DNA of 64,000 nt from assembly GCA_047495785.1 (NCBI GenBank), contig JBLDXI010000036.1:1277592-1341591 (forward strand), given 5' to 3'. The position numbers were made by a program, and so were the translations under genes. Of the stretch, positions 21,838 to 33,200 are shown piece by piece. Below the pieces are notes generated by a model, which made no database searches, was not told where the DNA came from, and saw nothing but the letters and a program-made list of their open reading frames with translations. Each line of letters opens with the position of its first letter. Position 1 is the first letter of the stretch. This stretch comes from Lepidodermella squamata. Lineage: Eukaryota; Gastrotricha.

Positions 21838-23600
21838 TTGCCAATCAGATGAAAAAGGAATAAGAAAATTATTACCGATGGCTGGGACATGCTGACTGTA
21901 TCTTGACGCTTGCTATGGGAGCCAGTTCACTCGTCAACCTGTTATTCGATTAGCAATCCTTGTTACCCGCCTAACACGCCTCGAGTTGCTAAGGCTGGTG
22001 GTGGTGCCGGTTGTGGTCGACGCTGGTGTCGCTTTGTCACGCTCGCCGTGTTGACGCATACTACGATGGCTACGCTCGCGCGAGAATGTCCCACTTTCCA
22101 ATCGACTCGACAATTTGAAAAATCATCTGAAAATAAGAAAATAGCTTTAATGACTTGGCTTTCCCCCGACGATGAAATTCTATTAGATAAAAATCCAAAT
22201 TTAACGGAAATTACTCTCACCGAAATTAAAAATGCCATCGACCACATGAAAAACGGTAAAGCCCCGGGTATAGATGAAGTAAGACCCGAAATGATCAAAG
22301 CTCTGAGCGAGGCCAATATTGAATGGCTCAGGGAAATTTTGAATCGAGCTTGGATAGATAAGAGGGTCCCAGAAGAATGGTCAACGGCTATAATTACCCC
22401 AATTTATAAAAATAAAGGTGAGAAATCAAAATGCCAAAATTAACTAAACTACAGAATTTCTAAGGCAGGCAGTGTTTTCGGCGCCATGAATAAATTCATG
22501 TGCAACAAAAGTCAGGTTTCCATAGTTACAAAACTTAAGGTACTGACATGTGTTATAATACCTACCATCATTTACGCCTGCGAATCGTGGAACATATCGA
22601 TAGCCCAAGAAAATAGACTAAACACTATAGAATATCGATGGCTTCGATCTATAGTAGGTGTCCACCTAATGGACTATATTCCAAATATAGACATTCGACT
22701 TGCGTTATGCGGAGGTCTCATTGAAGTGAGCCGCATTGTTGAAAAACAAAGGCTAAGATATCTAGGGCACATAATTAGGTCACGTGACTATGACGTAGAA
22801 GGACTAATACACAAAATATATATTTGGACGCCTCCGCTTGGGTGGTTTGCACCCAGAGGTAGACCTCGAACCAGATGGATCAACGGAGTGCATAGAAGCT
22901 TAATTAAAGTAGGTCTTACTAAGGAAATTCGCCGGAAAAAGAAAACCAATAAGAACAATAAGGTCAAGGATAAGAAAAATAAAGCCACCAAGAAACGAGA
23001 AAACAGAAAAAATCCCGGCGAAAAGGATTTTGAGATCAAAATTATTCCCGATGTCCAACTAGCGGAATCGGTTTCTTTTGAAAAAGATGAATGGCGCATG
23101 GTTGTTAACTCGATTGAAAATTACGAATTCTATACAAAAAGCAGAATCCTCGACTGTGGGGGTGGGTGAGGATCATTCTTCGCCTGCCTTCGCCCTCTTC
23201 AAAACCGGAAACGGTACACGACGCTCAGTCCCGAAGAGGATAAATAAAAACATTATTATTATTATATTATTATGACTTGGCTTTTTCGCGATGTAATGAG
23301 AAGGTGGAGGCCCATACGAAAATTTTCATAAATATCTCGCAAAGAAGCCGGAATTTCGTTCAACGTTGTGGACATTGTAAAATTTGAGACCTCTCATGTT
23401 AGCCGAAAAATTATGATCAGTCTTTCATTCAATTTTTGTCAGTCATAATTCATCACTTGAATGGGAATATCAATTTTTAGGGAACTTGTGCCAATGAAAG
23501 TAAACCGATCAAGCCAATCTACCCGGGAAAAAAATATTCATGGGTCTGAATTATTTAATTGCGGCTAGATTATTTTTCGACGTTCATCAATTCTTTACAT
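21838..23600 (+). repeat. Dispersed repeat family R1, copy B, split by a LINE
   Basis: Left part 21838-22162 matches the CCAATCAGATGAAAAA to GCGCGAGAATG...AAAATAGCTTTAATGAC section of the family. The right part from 23272 resumes exactly where it stopped (ATACGAAAATTTTCATAAA, CCGGAATTTCGT, GTCTTTCATTCAATTTTTGT). The interruption is the LINE at 22163-23271. Confidence 0.65.
22163..23271 (+). mobile_element. Non-LTR retrotransposon (LINE), 5'-truncated with internal deletion
   Basis: 22163-22443 encodes the start of a LINE reverse transcriptase (AIDHMKNGKAPGIDEVRPEM, then REILNRAW and VPEEWSTAIITPIYKNKG), stopping where the YRGISL block should follow. 22486-23169 encodes the C-terminal part (KLKVLTCVIIPTIIYACESW, RYLGHIIRSRDYD, RGRPRTRWINGV). 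The palm with the YADD motif is missing, so ~200-250 codons were deleted and the copy is dead. The element ends in a TTCGCCCTCTTCAAAACCGG block and an (ATT)n tail. The 13-bp ATGACTTGGCTTT flanks both ends (22150-22162 and 23272-23284), a target-site duplication. Confidence 0.85.
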
Positions 23601-24690
23601 ACGACATAATATTAGTATAGACTGTCTACTCACGGGAAAAGGTGTTTAACGCCATGCCTATATGATTCTAAAATTCTAAAGGAAAAATTCTCGAAACCTT
23701 CCAATTATTCTAATTCTAAGGCTAATTATTAGTGATCACCTTTCTCGAAATGTGTCCTAAAAACGACCGAGCGATGACAAAATGAAATACCGATTTGTTT
23801 CAAATTTGCAATTTTTGAAAATTCAAAATGAAAATTTTCAAATTCAAGAAGCCTGAAAAAAACAGAGGAAATAATTACCGATGGGTCATTGATCGATGCC
23901 GACGAAAATTGGCGTCTGATATCACAGCCAGAATCTTGATCGTGTCGCCATTCGATTTCAAATCCGGCTGAGCAGAAAACTTGCGGACATAGGGGCCTGC
24001 TTCCGCTTTTGCGTTGCTAGGCCACACTGCGATTTGTGCCCACTTCGCCGATTTGTGCCCACTCTAGATGGCAACGATGTTGAGGTGGACAAGTCCCAAT
24101 TTTCAACGGCGTCGGATAGCGACCCGCCATCTATAAAGAACGATGAAAAACAATAAATTGGAAAAATCAACACAGAAAGTTCTTAATTTAAAGTGATTGT
24201 AGACAGAGTATCGATGCTCCAAGGCTAACATTAGGTCTTCAAATTGTATAAAATCTACCTTAGATGGCATCTGAACTCATGTCTTATTAAAAAAAAACAG
24301 CGAGCGGAAAAAAATAGTTCGATTTCATCTAAGATCTAATTAAGGTATGCAGCTCTTCACGGCTTTTTTCATAGCGAAGTTGGTAGCTTTCTAATATTTC
24401 AAAGTTTCGCAGGAAATGTGAACATTTTTCTAAATTATTCGACCTCTCATTAACCCCCAGCCACGTCCTTGATCCGTAATTTCACCGAAGAAATAACAAA
24501 ATTTACCAGGGAAAACCGGGAAAAAGCTTCACTATAAAAAAAAGTTCGCTATTTAGCACGGCCGGTTATTTAGGATAAAAATTACAACAATTCCGAATTG
24601 CTAAATATCAGAAAACTATTTAGAATAATCGCGGGTTATTTATCCTGAGTAACATAGGGAAAAATGGAGTTTAGGGTGTCCAAAATAGTC
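23600..24690. other. No gene recognised
   Basis: AT-rich. A small minus-strand open frame near 23960-24170 has no family signal. The region is probably older repeat debris between R1 copies B and C. Confidence 0.3.
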
Positions 24691-26080
24691 GGTCTCAATT
24701 CATAACAATACAATTCGATTTCAAGGCGTTCAGAAAGTTGGCATTTAACACTGAAAACATATTATTAGGGGAAAATTGACCGCAAAAAGGTGAGCATAAA
24801 ATCCGTAAATTATTCCCGATTATTTGAAGTTCATATTTATATTTCTGAGCGGGCGGAAAAAAGTGAAAAATTGATAGCGAGAGGATCGAATGAGGATGTC
24901 TTTATTCACGAATTTTCCTGATTTTGGACCCGGTCTATTTTATTGAGAGGGCGGTAAACTTGAAAAAAACTTGAAAAAGGGGTACCACAGCCAGCGAAAT
25001 GAGAAGCCTTCGTTCACAGAATATTTGATTTTTGACGGGTTAGATTAATTTTTTGGACTGGTGGAAAAATTTGAAAAATTCATAGCAAAGACAGCGGCAT
25101 GCCATACCTCTACCGGCGATTTTTCTCAATTGATAAATTCGGAATAAACTCATTTTCCTAATACTGACGCATAATAGCCTTCAGTACCTGTTCTCAATGA
25201 TTTACCGGGGAAACAAACAAGACAACTGAGGAAACCGCGACTAAAACTCGATCGGAATTAATCGGAAATTACGTCTATGGTTTTTCAATCAACTTAATCT
25301 GGTTTCATCGGATTGTTCCTGTAAAAAATTTCTGGGCGACCTTCGGTGATCTATACACAAATTTCGGAAATCAATCGGAGAAACGCCCGTAACCCTGGAA
25401 TTTTAATAATAAATAGCTGAATTTTCGCTAAACTTTCATTAAAGCTATCAAGGAATAAATTCTGAAATTTCGGGCATGCATGCCGCTGAAATTAGACCAT
25501 TAAAAAATTATGAGTGTTTTCGATGCAAATGGTAACTCAAAGATCTAGCACATTTTTTTCGATGATAAATGATAATTAAAAAGGTAATCGGCTGCTAATT
25601 TTGCCCATCAGGTAAATTTAAGCAAATTCTTACCAATTCATCGATGAGGCATGTTGACTAGATCTCGACGTATGATAGAGCCAGCGCCCTCGTCAACCAG
25701 TCATTCAATTAACATTCCTGCTACCCGAATAACACGCGATCCTCTTTCATGGGTTACTTGGGCCGGTGGTGGCGCCGGTGGTTGGCGACCCTGGTGCTGT
25801 TGTCACGCTCGCCGTAGTCGTGCTGGCGCATTCTGTGGAGGCAACGTTCGCAGTTCACTGTGTTGCGCGCGAGAATGTAACACTTTTCAATCGACTCGGA
25901 AAATTGAAATGCGGCATCTGAAAATAAGAGAAAATAGGTTTAATTACGTGGGATTTTTCATGATGGAATTTTAGTCGAGAAGTCCGAAGTTCGAGATTCG
26001 AGATGCATACGAAAAGTTCCATATTTTTCTCGCAAATTGAGTGGAATTTTTTCAAATTGAGTGGCATTTTCCGCGTGAAG
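24690..26080 (+). repeat. Dispersed repeat family R1, copy C
   Basis: Closely related to copy A over its whole length and in the same orientation. Shared landmarks include TTCATAACAATACAATTCG, ACCGGGGAAACAAACAAG, CGATCGGAATTAATCGG, GTTGACTAGATCTCGACG and GCATTCTGTGGAGGC. The ~4.85-kb offset between A and C is nearly constant, so they may derive from a segmental duplication or two insertions of one long element. Confidence 0.65.
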
Positions 26081-26173
26081 CCACAATTTTAAATTTATAT
26101 CTGAAATATTATTTAAGCGGAATGTTCCGCACAACTTTTATTGTAGAGAGGATTTTTTCGCACGAGAGATCAC

Positions 26174-27103
26174 CATAGAGCTAGTTTTAAGATAGAGGTC
26201 CTACTCCTGACTAAGCCTGTAAACGCCATGGGCGCCGGATGGATGAATCAGCGTCGAGTGGTTGGAAAAGTAAACAAATCAGGTGAGTTTCGATCGCTCG
26301 TTATTCGTAAACGATTGATTACAATCAATCATACCCGGCGGTTCGAGATGGCTCTTGAAACGACGAGCACATTGATTATTTTTCCGAAATTTAAATATTT
26401 TTTGAAATGGGAAAAATCGCATAAAAAGGAAATTAATCAATAATAAAACATGACAGCTGCGAAATTTAAGCGTATTTCTAACGGACCAGGTAGTTCTGAT
26501 CAAGCTCCACATTTCAGTGCTTAGAGAGCTTGGACGAATTTTTCCTGATTTTCTGGAATTTTTTTATTAGTTGAATGAATGGCTTTTCACTGCATTCGAA
26601 CTCCGTTCCAGCTCCGGACTCAACTCAGCCACACGTGGCGCACAAGCTGTCAAGAAAGATTCTGGATTGAATCCAACGGGCAATCTCGATTTTTATAATG
26701 TAAATCCAAGCAGAATAATTTATAAAATTATAGAAAATCAGAAAAAAATCGTCCAAGCTCGCCCCAAGCATCAAAATAGAGTGTGATCAGGATATAACCC
26801 ACTAAATTCGAAACATGCTTCAATTTCGATTTTCGATCTAATTATTAGTTAATTTCCATTTATTCGAAATCAAATAATTGTTTTTACCTGCTCTAAATTT
26901 CTGCTTTACCTGCTCTAAATTTCTCTGAAAATTTCGAAAAAATAATCGCAGTGTTCCCCATTTGAAGCGCTATCTGGTACCACCAAATTTTTCGTCAAGG
27001 AAATTACCATATGAATTAGACATCGGGAATAAAAAAATCGCCTGATTTGTTTACTTTTCAAACAAGTCAGGAGTAGGACCTCTATCTTAAAAATAGCTCT
27101 ATG
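26174..27103. mobile_element. Non-autonomous hAT-like DNA element
   Basis: Inverted ends begin CATAGAGCTAGTTTTAAG on the left and, reversed, CATAGAGCTATTTTTAAG on the right, and remain similar for ~40 bp (AGATAGAGGTCCTACTCC in both). The 8-bp GAGATCAC flanks both sides (26166-26173 and 27104-27111). An 8-bp target duplication is the hAT hallmark. The 930-bp interior has no transposase-like frame. A diverged partial relative lies at 59.82-60.05 kb. Confidence 0.75.
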
Positions 27104-27589
27104 GAGATCACAGACAAAAATAGTTTGTTAATCATCGCAACACCACTCTAAGCAAGCTAACGCGTTAAGGTGGATCTATTTTAACGCCTGCAAATGCCTT
27201 CGGACATAACGTTAGTCTGACGGGGAAATGTGTGAATAACGGCAGAAAATACCTGGTTTTTGAATAGTCAAGAATTATCAAGCCTTAGTCGAAAGATTCC
27301 TGGAAATGCTTTTGGAAAATGCCAAAATAATTCCTGAAACTCAGCCCATCCAAGACTTATCAACCGTAAAACCAAGCATTTATTACACGTTAACGAGACG
27401 TTAGGAAAATTCCTCTACATTATAGCCATAATTAAGCGTTAGATCAGGGCGACCTTAACGCCTAGACAAGTCATCCGGCGTTAGCACGAATTTACGCGCA
27501 AAATTCCCATCACTCATTATTCCATGCGGAAATAATACGTGCGCAAAATTCCACTGAACGAATATACCGTGCGGATCTACCTCTGAATC

Positions 27590-28170
27590 TGATAAGTTTG
27601 CCAATCAGATGAAAAACGAATAAGGAAATTCTTACCGATTCATGGATGGCACATGCTGATTGGATCTCGACGCATGACATCGGAGCCAGTTCCCTCGTCA
27701 ACCCGAGCAATCCTTGTTACTAGGATAACACGCTCTCGTCTTTCTCGAGTTGCAAGGGCCAGTGGTTGTCGACATTGGTTTTGTTATGTCACGCTCGCCG
27801 TAGTCGTATTGATGCACGGTGCGAAGGCCACGCTCGCAGGTAGGTGCTGAGCGCGAGAATGTCCCACTTTTCAATCGACTCGAATAATTGAAAAATCATC
27901 TGAAAATAAGACAAAACAGCTATATATAAAATGATATAGGCTGTTTCGTGAATTAATACTAATTGAGAAGTTCGAGACTCATACGAAAATGTCCATAATT
28001 TTCTGGCAAAGAAACCGGAATTTCGTCCGGATTTTGTGGACCAGCCACAAAGGTATGACTGGTCTTTCATTAAATTTTTGTCGGCCCTGATTATCCCTCA
28101 AATCAAACTAAAATCGAAACTTCTTAGGCTAGATTATATTTTCGGCGTTCATCAATTCTGAACATGGGCG
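27590..28170 (+). repeat. Dispersed repeat family R1, copy D
   Basis: Matches copies A-C and especially B: TTGCCAATCAGATGAAAAA, GATTGGATCTCGACGCATG, GCGCGAGAATGTCCCAC, CATACGAAAATGTCCATAA, GTCTTTCATTAAATTTTTGT, and GGCGTTCATCAATTCT shared with the far right end of copy B. Confidence 0.6.
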
Positions 28171-28635
28171 CTAGATCGTCTGCTGATTTATCTATTTCTT
28201 GAAGGCTTAAAATCGAAAAAATCAAAATTCCAACCGTCGATTGGCGATAATGGCCAGAGTATAAAAAACCAAATGTCATCAGATAGATATCTTCAGGAGG
28301 AACACGGTGATATTTTTTCCGCAATTTGAATAATAAAGGAACTGATCAAATATTAGGAAATTTTTTGCATTCCGAAATAAACCATGGCAACAGCTTCCAA
28401 AAGTTAAATAGAACAACGTTTTCAGGAAATTTGATTTTTCATACCAAAAGCTAATAAAAATCCACGATGAGAAATTGAAGTATAACTAGGTCATTTTCCT
28501 TCATTTTGTTTTATTTGTTCCATCAACTGCCAAAACAATACTCCACAATTTTAGACTGAAACGTTGCTAACTAAATAATCTCAGACATCGATGTTAGGGC
28601 CAAAAATCACCTGGCCATTCCTAACAATTTCACCA

Positions 28636-28637
28636 GT

Positions 28638-28670
<33 letters not shown>

Positions 28671-28870
28671 GTTTCATTTAGCCTCTCCTAGACTGTACGT
28701 CCTTATACCGTTTCCGGTTTTGAAGAGGGCGAAGGTAGGCAAAGATTGAAGATTGATCCTTACCCACCCCCACAGTTGAAGATTCTGCTTTTTCCGAAAA
28801 ATTCATAATTTTCAACAATCATGCGCTATTCATCTTTTTCAAAGGATGCGAGTTCAGCTAATTGTAAAGC
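28636..28870 (-). mobile_element. 3' fragment of the LINE family (minus strand)
   Basis: The plus strand starts with (AAT)n and continues ACCGTTTCCGGTTTTGAAGA, GGGCGAAGG, CCCACCCCCACAGTTGAAGA and CGCTATTCATCTTTTTCAA. This is the reverse complement of the end of the 22-kb LINE, including its last coding residues. It is a short 5'-truncated copy. Confidence 0.8.
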
Positions 28871-29253
28871 CAGTTGAAAAAACTAAACTAAAATTCGGAA
28901 AATAACTAAAACAAGACATTTTTACTAAATTTCTAAATTTGAGGGGGCATCTCACGCTGAAAAATGGCTCCGGAAAAACAGTGATACTCTTGATACTTTG
29001 TCTGATTTCGGAAAAAAATCGTTTCAATATTTCACTGTAAGGCTAGGTGAAAACTGCGCTTCAGTTTCAACATAAATTTTCGATAAAATGTCAGTTGAAT
29101 CGTTAATTTGTAATGTCGTCGAACCGACTTGACCCCTCAACCCTGGGCTACTATTTGGGATGAGCAGCAACTGGGGTACTTATGGATCAAATCGTGAATT
29201 TCTAGAAAATGAAACTTTCAAGAAAGAAAAATTAGAAATCAAAAACTGATTTA

Positions 29254-29485
29254 CCGTAGAGCGGTACAATTTTGAACAGGGTACAACTTTGAACATTTTT
29301 TCAAAAGTACAATTTTGAACGAACGTTTGCATTGAAAAAAATGAAAGTGTTCAAAATTGTACTATCGTGAGTGTGAAGTACAATTTTGAACATTAACGAA
29401 ATTTTCAATGCAAACGTTCGTTCAAAATTGTACTTTTGAAAAAATGTTCAACTTTGTACTTGTTCAAAATTGTACCGCTCTACGG
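29254..29485. mobile_element. Palindromic TA-flanked MITE with iterated motif
   Basis: Both ends read CCGTAGAGCGGTACAATTTT inward. The arms stay complementary for ~85-90 bp, through GAACGAACGTTTGCATTG, leaving a central loop of about 60 bp. TA flanks both ends (29252-29253, 29486-29487), the mark of Tc1/mariner-type transposition. The motif GTACAATTTTGAAC or its complement recurs about six times inside. No coding capacity. Confidence 0.8.
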
Positions 29486-29681
29486 TATATTTTTCGCATT
29501 TTTCAAATTTTAGGAAAATCATTATCACAGTGTTGGAATTTATTTTCGGTAAAAATGCGAAACCATGCTCAGCAGAGGTTTACAAAAATTTCTCACCCTG
29601 AAATCGCGCTTAGACATCGACAAACCCGAATCGAATTTTTTATAAAATTTCCCGATATAGGAGAAAATATTTTCAACTTTT

Positions 29682-30231
29682 CTAACCTTTGTGAATGGTT
29701 CCAGGAGTGATTCGGCTTGTGATCACTGCATTCTGAGCTGAATCAGTTCGAGAATTCCAGAAGAAATCATTTCTTTCCAGCGATAACGAGATGCGAAATA
29801 GCGACCGATCTGACAAAACATCGGGACAATAGCATTCGATCGGCAGGCTATTTCGAAAATGAGATGCCGTCAAAGTACGCGATAAGCGATTGCAACAAGT
29901 TGAGTTTAACAGATGCACAGTGTTGTAGCCAGCGCCTCCTGGCTACCAGCCGTTCGATTCGAAATTTTTCAGCAGGAATTTGAACGCATATTTGATTCGG
30001 GGAGCAGATTTTCGGACTGATGATCACTCCATCAAGGCGACGGATGCACGAAAACCGCGGCGCCTTAACAACAGCCGGATGAAGGAATGAAACATTAAGG
30101 ACCGTCAGATTCAAGAATCTAATAAAAAATGAAAAAAATGAAAAAAAAGTTAGAAAAAATGAAATAATTCCGGTTAGCAAAAATATATCCCAGGATATGT
30201 AAACTAAATACTTTATAGCTGAATTACCCAT
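29682..30231 (-). CDS. Possible exon(s), unrecognised
   Basis: A 127-codon open frame (30231-29848) starts with hydrophobic segments and continues into a compositionally gene-like, ~48% GC stretch (RRLDGVIISPKICSPNQICV, RRRWLQHCASVKLNLLQSL). No family motif is recognised and no clean donor or acceptor links it to a neighbour. It may equally be a chance frame in a GC-richer segment; included because it is the only such stretch between 28.9 and 37 kb. Confidence 0.15.
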
Positions 30232-30239
30232 GGAGTTAC

Positions 30240-33200
30240 AAAAACTCCTGCTTTTTCAACTCATTTCTTTCTTTATGATTAAAACGGTGATAACCAATCG
30301 GGAAGTCTCAATATTTATTCGCGAATATTCCTAGGCATTACCTGGATTTGATAAGAATTTTTCTTAGATGAAGCATGACGGGAACAAATGAGATTTTCCT
30401 ACTTTGGGTCAAAAAACAGCAAGACGTGGCGCTTATTCTCTTGAATTTTATAAACAATAGCTCAACTGAAATGTGCTCTCAGATTTTTGCCCTCGTAGAT
30501 TCTTTGCTGCAAAATTCGAAAATTTTTTATGGGCGAATCTTGAAATGCTAGACCGTGATTTATGGAATGTTGGCGTTCAAAATTAGTGGCCTATACTGTC
30601 CCTCCGGATTCGATTACCATCAGCCAAATCATGCGCAAATTAAATTTACCTGCTCCGAGCAATTAATCAAGTATCATCAATGCTGGTTGCAAAATTAAAA
30701 GTCATAAGCCTTTGGACGCCCAATGATGGGGCAATATTTTATTAACCATGCCACACAAATATTTCATTTCTAACGCAAGCCAAGTCTGAACTGATATCAA
30801 AAATAATCCGAAATTTGATTGAACACGATTGTTGGAATTATCCAATAATTCAATCCGAGCAATCCGACATGTAGTCGCGGTGAGGCGAAGTTGATGAGCG
30901 ACTGGTTAGAGCAACAGCATTAACGGCAGCTACAAATAATTCATTCAGGTGGGTCATCTGAGTGGGTAAAAGTTACCCGCATTAGGTAGCAGTCGCATTG
31001 CAGCACTGCATTGCAGCAAAGAGGTGAGTGTAGAGACGTTGCATCAAAAGCTGCCTAACGATTTCGAGAAATTAATAGAAAATAGAAAATAATGCAGAAA
31101 TGAAGGAATAAAATCGCTAATATGGAACGCTTTCCTCTGTTGTGTAACAGGGGTTTTATGAAACTAAGTCGAGAACAATCTGATCTTGCGTCATCTCCGA
31201 GCCACAATGATCTCCATTACTTACATTTTCATGCACGCTATACAAATTAAGGACGCGAGCGGTCTGAGAACAAAAAATTGCGGGAATATAAAAAAATACC
31301 GGAAAATTGAAATAAAATAACAAAATGCAGGTGATCATCGGCGATCAACACAACGCTCCGGCGAATTTCCAGATACCAGTTCAATCATGGCTATTCACTA
31401 GGCTGACTACTTCTTAAATTTATAAATGTACTAATATAACAGATGAAAAATTGGAAAAATCGAAAAACCAACGAAACATGAAATTCTGTTCACCTTAGCT
31501 ATCGCGAAATTACCCGCGAGTAAACGGGCTCCATCGGGTGCACCGATAATTGCAGCAGAAGAAATTACGAATTTGACACGAATTATATTTCGATGTTATC
31601 AATAAATTCCCATGTCGCAAAAATTCCTCAATATTTTCAGGGAAAAATCCGGGAAAAAAGTGATAGCTCGGAAATTCTGTCTCACAACAAAATGGGTAAT
31701 GATTTGATTTGATTCTTCCCCCCACCTCAATCCTGTGGAAGCAGAAGGTAAAACGTACCAAGTATTAGCAGCCAGGCAAGCAGTGACCGATGAAGGACAA
31801 ATAATGCCGAAAATTGGGGCAGCCACGGGCGGGAGTGAATAACACAATAATAATTAAATGCTAATCTGGTGGTCTAGAACAACAAAAAAATTAAAACTCA
31901 AAAATTATCGAAATATTTAATATTTTAATGGAAATCTACGGATGCTGAAATTGCATAGCGCAGGAGGTCGACGAGGAAAATCGGTTCTTTCTACACGCAC
32001 ACACAAACAAACATCATGACCTGACAAGTAATAAAACAGCAGTAATAAAACGAGTGCGCGGATTATTACACCTTTTACGGCGGCATAATTAGGTCACGGC
32101 CTCAACGTATGACCTGGTCAGCTGCGGCGGCTGGCAGCAGAAATTATCCGTGGATCAAATGGGATGAGCTATGACATGAAGACCAAAAACGTCAGCAAAG
32201 CCACGTAGAAAAAATGGCAAATTTTGAAAAAAATTCAAAAAAATTTCTTTTAAAATAGCATGTAACAATTTCAGCTGCAAGCGTGAAAGGCAATTAATTT
32301 TACGTGGACCCCCGAAGCAATGCAACTGTCGGAGGCTGAAGCAATTTAACATGTCCGTTGAAAATTTTTCGCAAAAACCGCGATAAAATATACAAATAAT
32401 TTATAGTTCTAAATAAAATAATGGTTAAAATTGTACTGATTCATTCCGGTCATTCGCAGGAATTTTCAGCTTCCTGGTATTGGCAAGTGTAAAGAATTGT
32501 CACGCTGTCAAAATCTAGACTTAATATGCCATAGCCAGATGCCATAACCAATGGGGTCAGACGAATATTAGAGACGAAACTGATAAATTCGGTGCAATAA
32601 AAAATAATAATAATTGAATAAACCATCTAAAATTTCTGGCGTCGCTGGCAATCAATACTGAACAGCTTCAAAGGTTAAAAATTATTGATAAAACATAAAC
32701 CGAACGGATGGACGCAAATGCAAGTTGCCGGGGAATTTCATAAAAATCATTCGGAAATCAATAAATTAAAAATTAAAAATAAAAATTTGAATTAACCGAA
32801 GATAGTTTGAATTACCTAGGAATATTTATCGGAATGTAGATCTATACCCTTGATTTCAGGATATTAATTGCCAGGCGAATGAATTTTGTAAAGTTGGGCA
32901 TTTCTAACAAAATTCTATGTTCTAAAATCTAAAATCTGAAAAATTGTCAAAATTTGCTTCGCACATGCACAAAATTACTCTCTCGCAAAAAAGCATTGTG
33001 CAAAATTCTCACTCATCGATTATTTAAAAAAACACATGGGCAGCGCACAGATTGAAAATTTGTGCGTGAAAAAGGCAGTTTTTATTGCTTTTTCACTCAC
33101 GTCAAAGGTAAATTTCTGCCAGTTTTAATGCTTCGGCATCCGTTTTTTCTCGACAATCTAATTGCCACGACTGCTAGCAACAATATATCGCTCGAAAATC

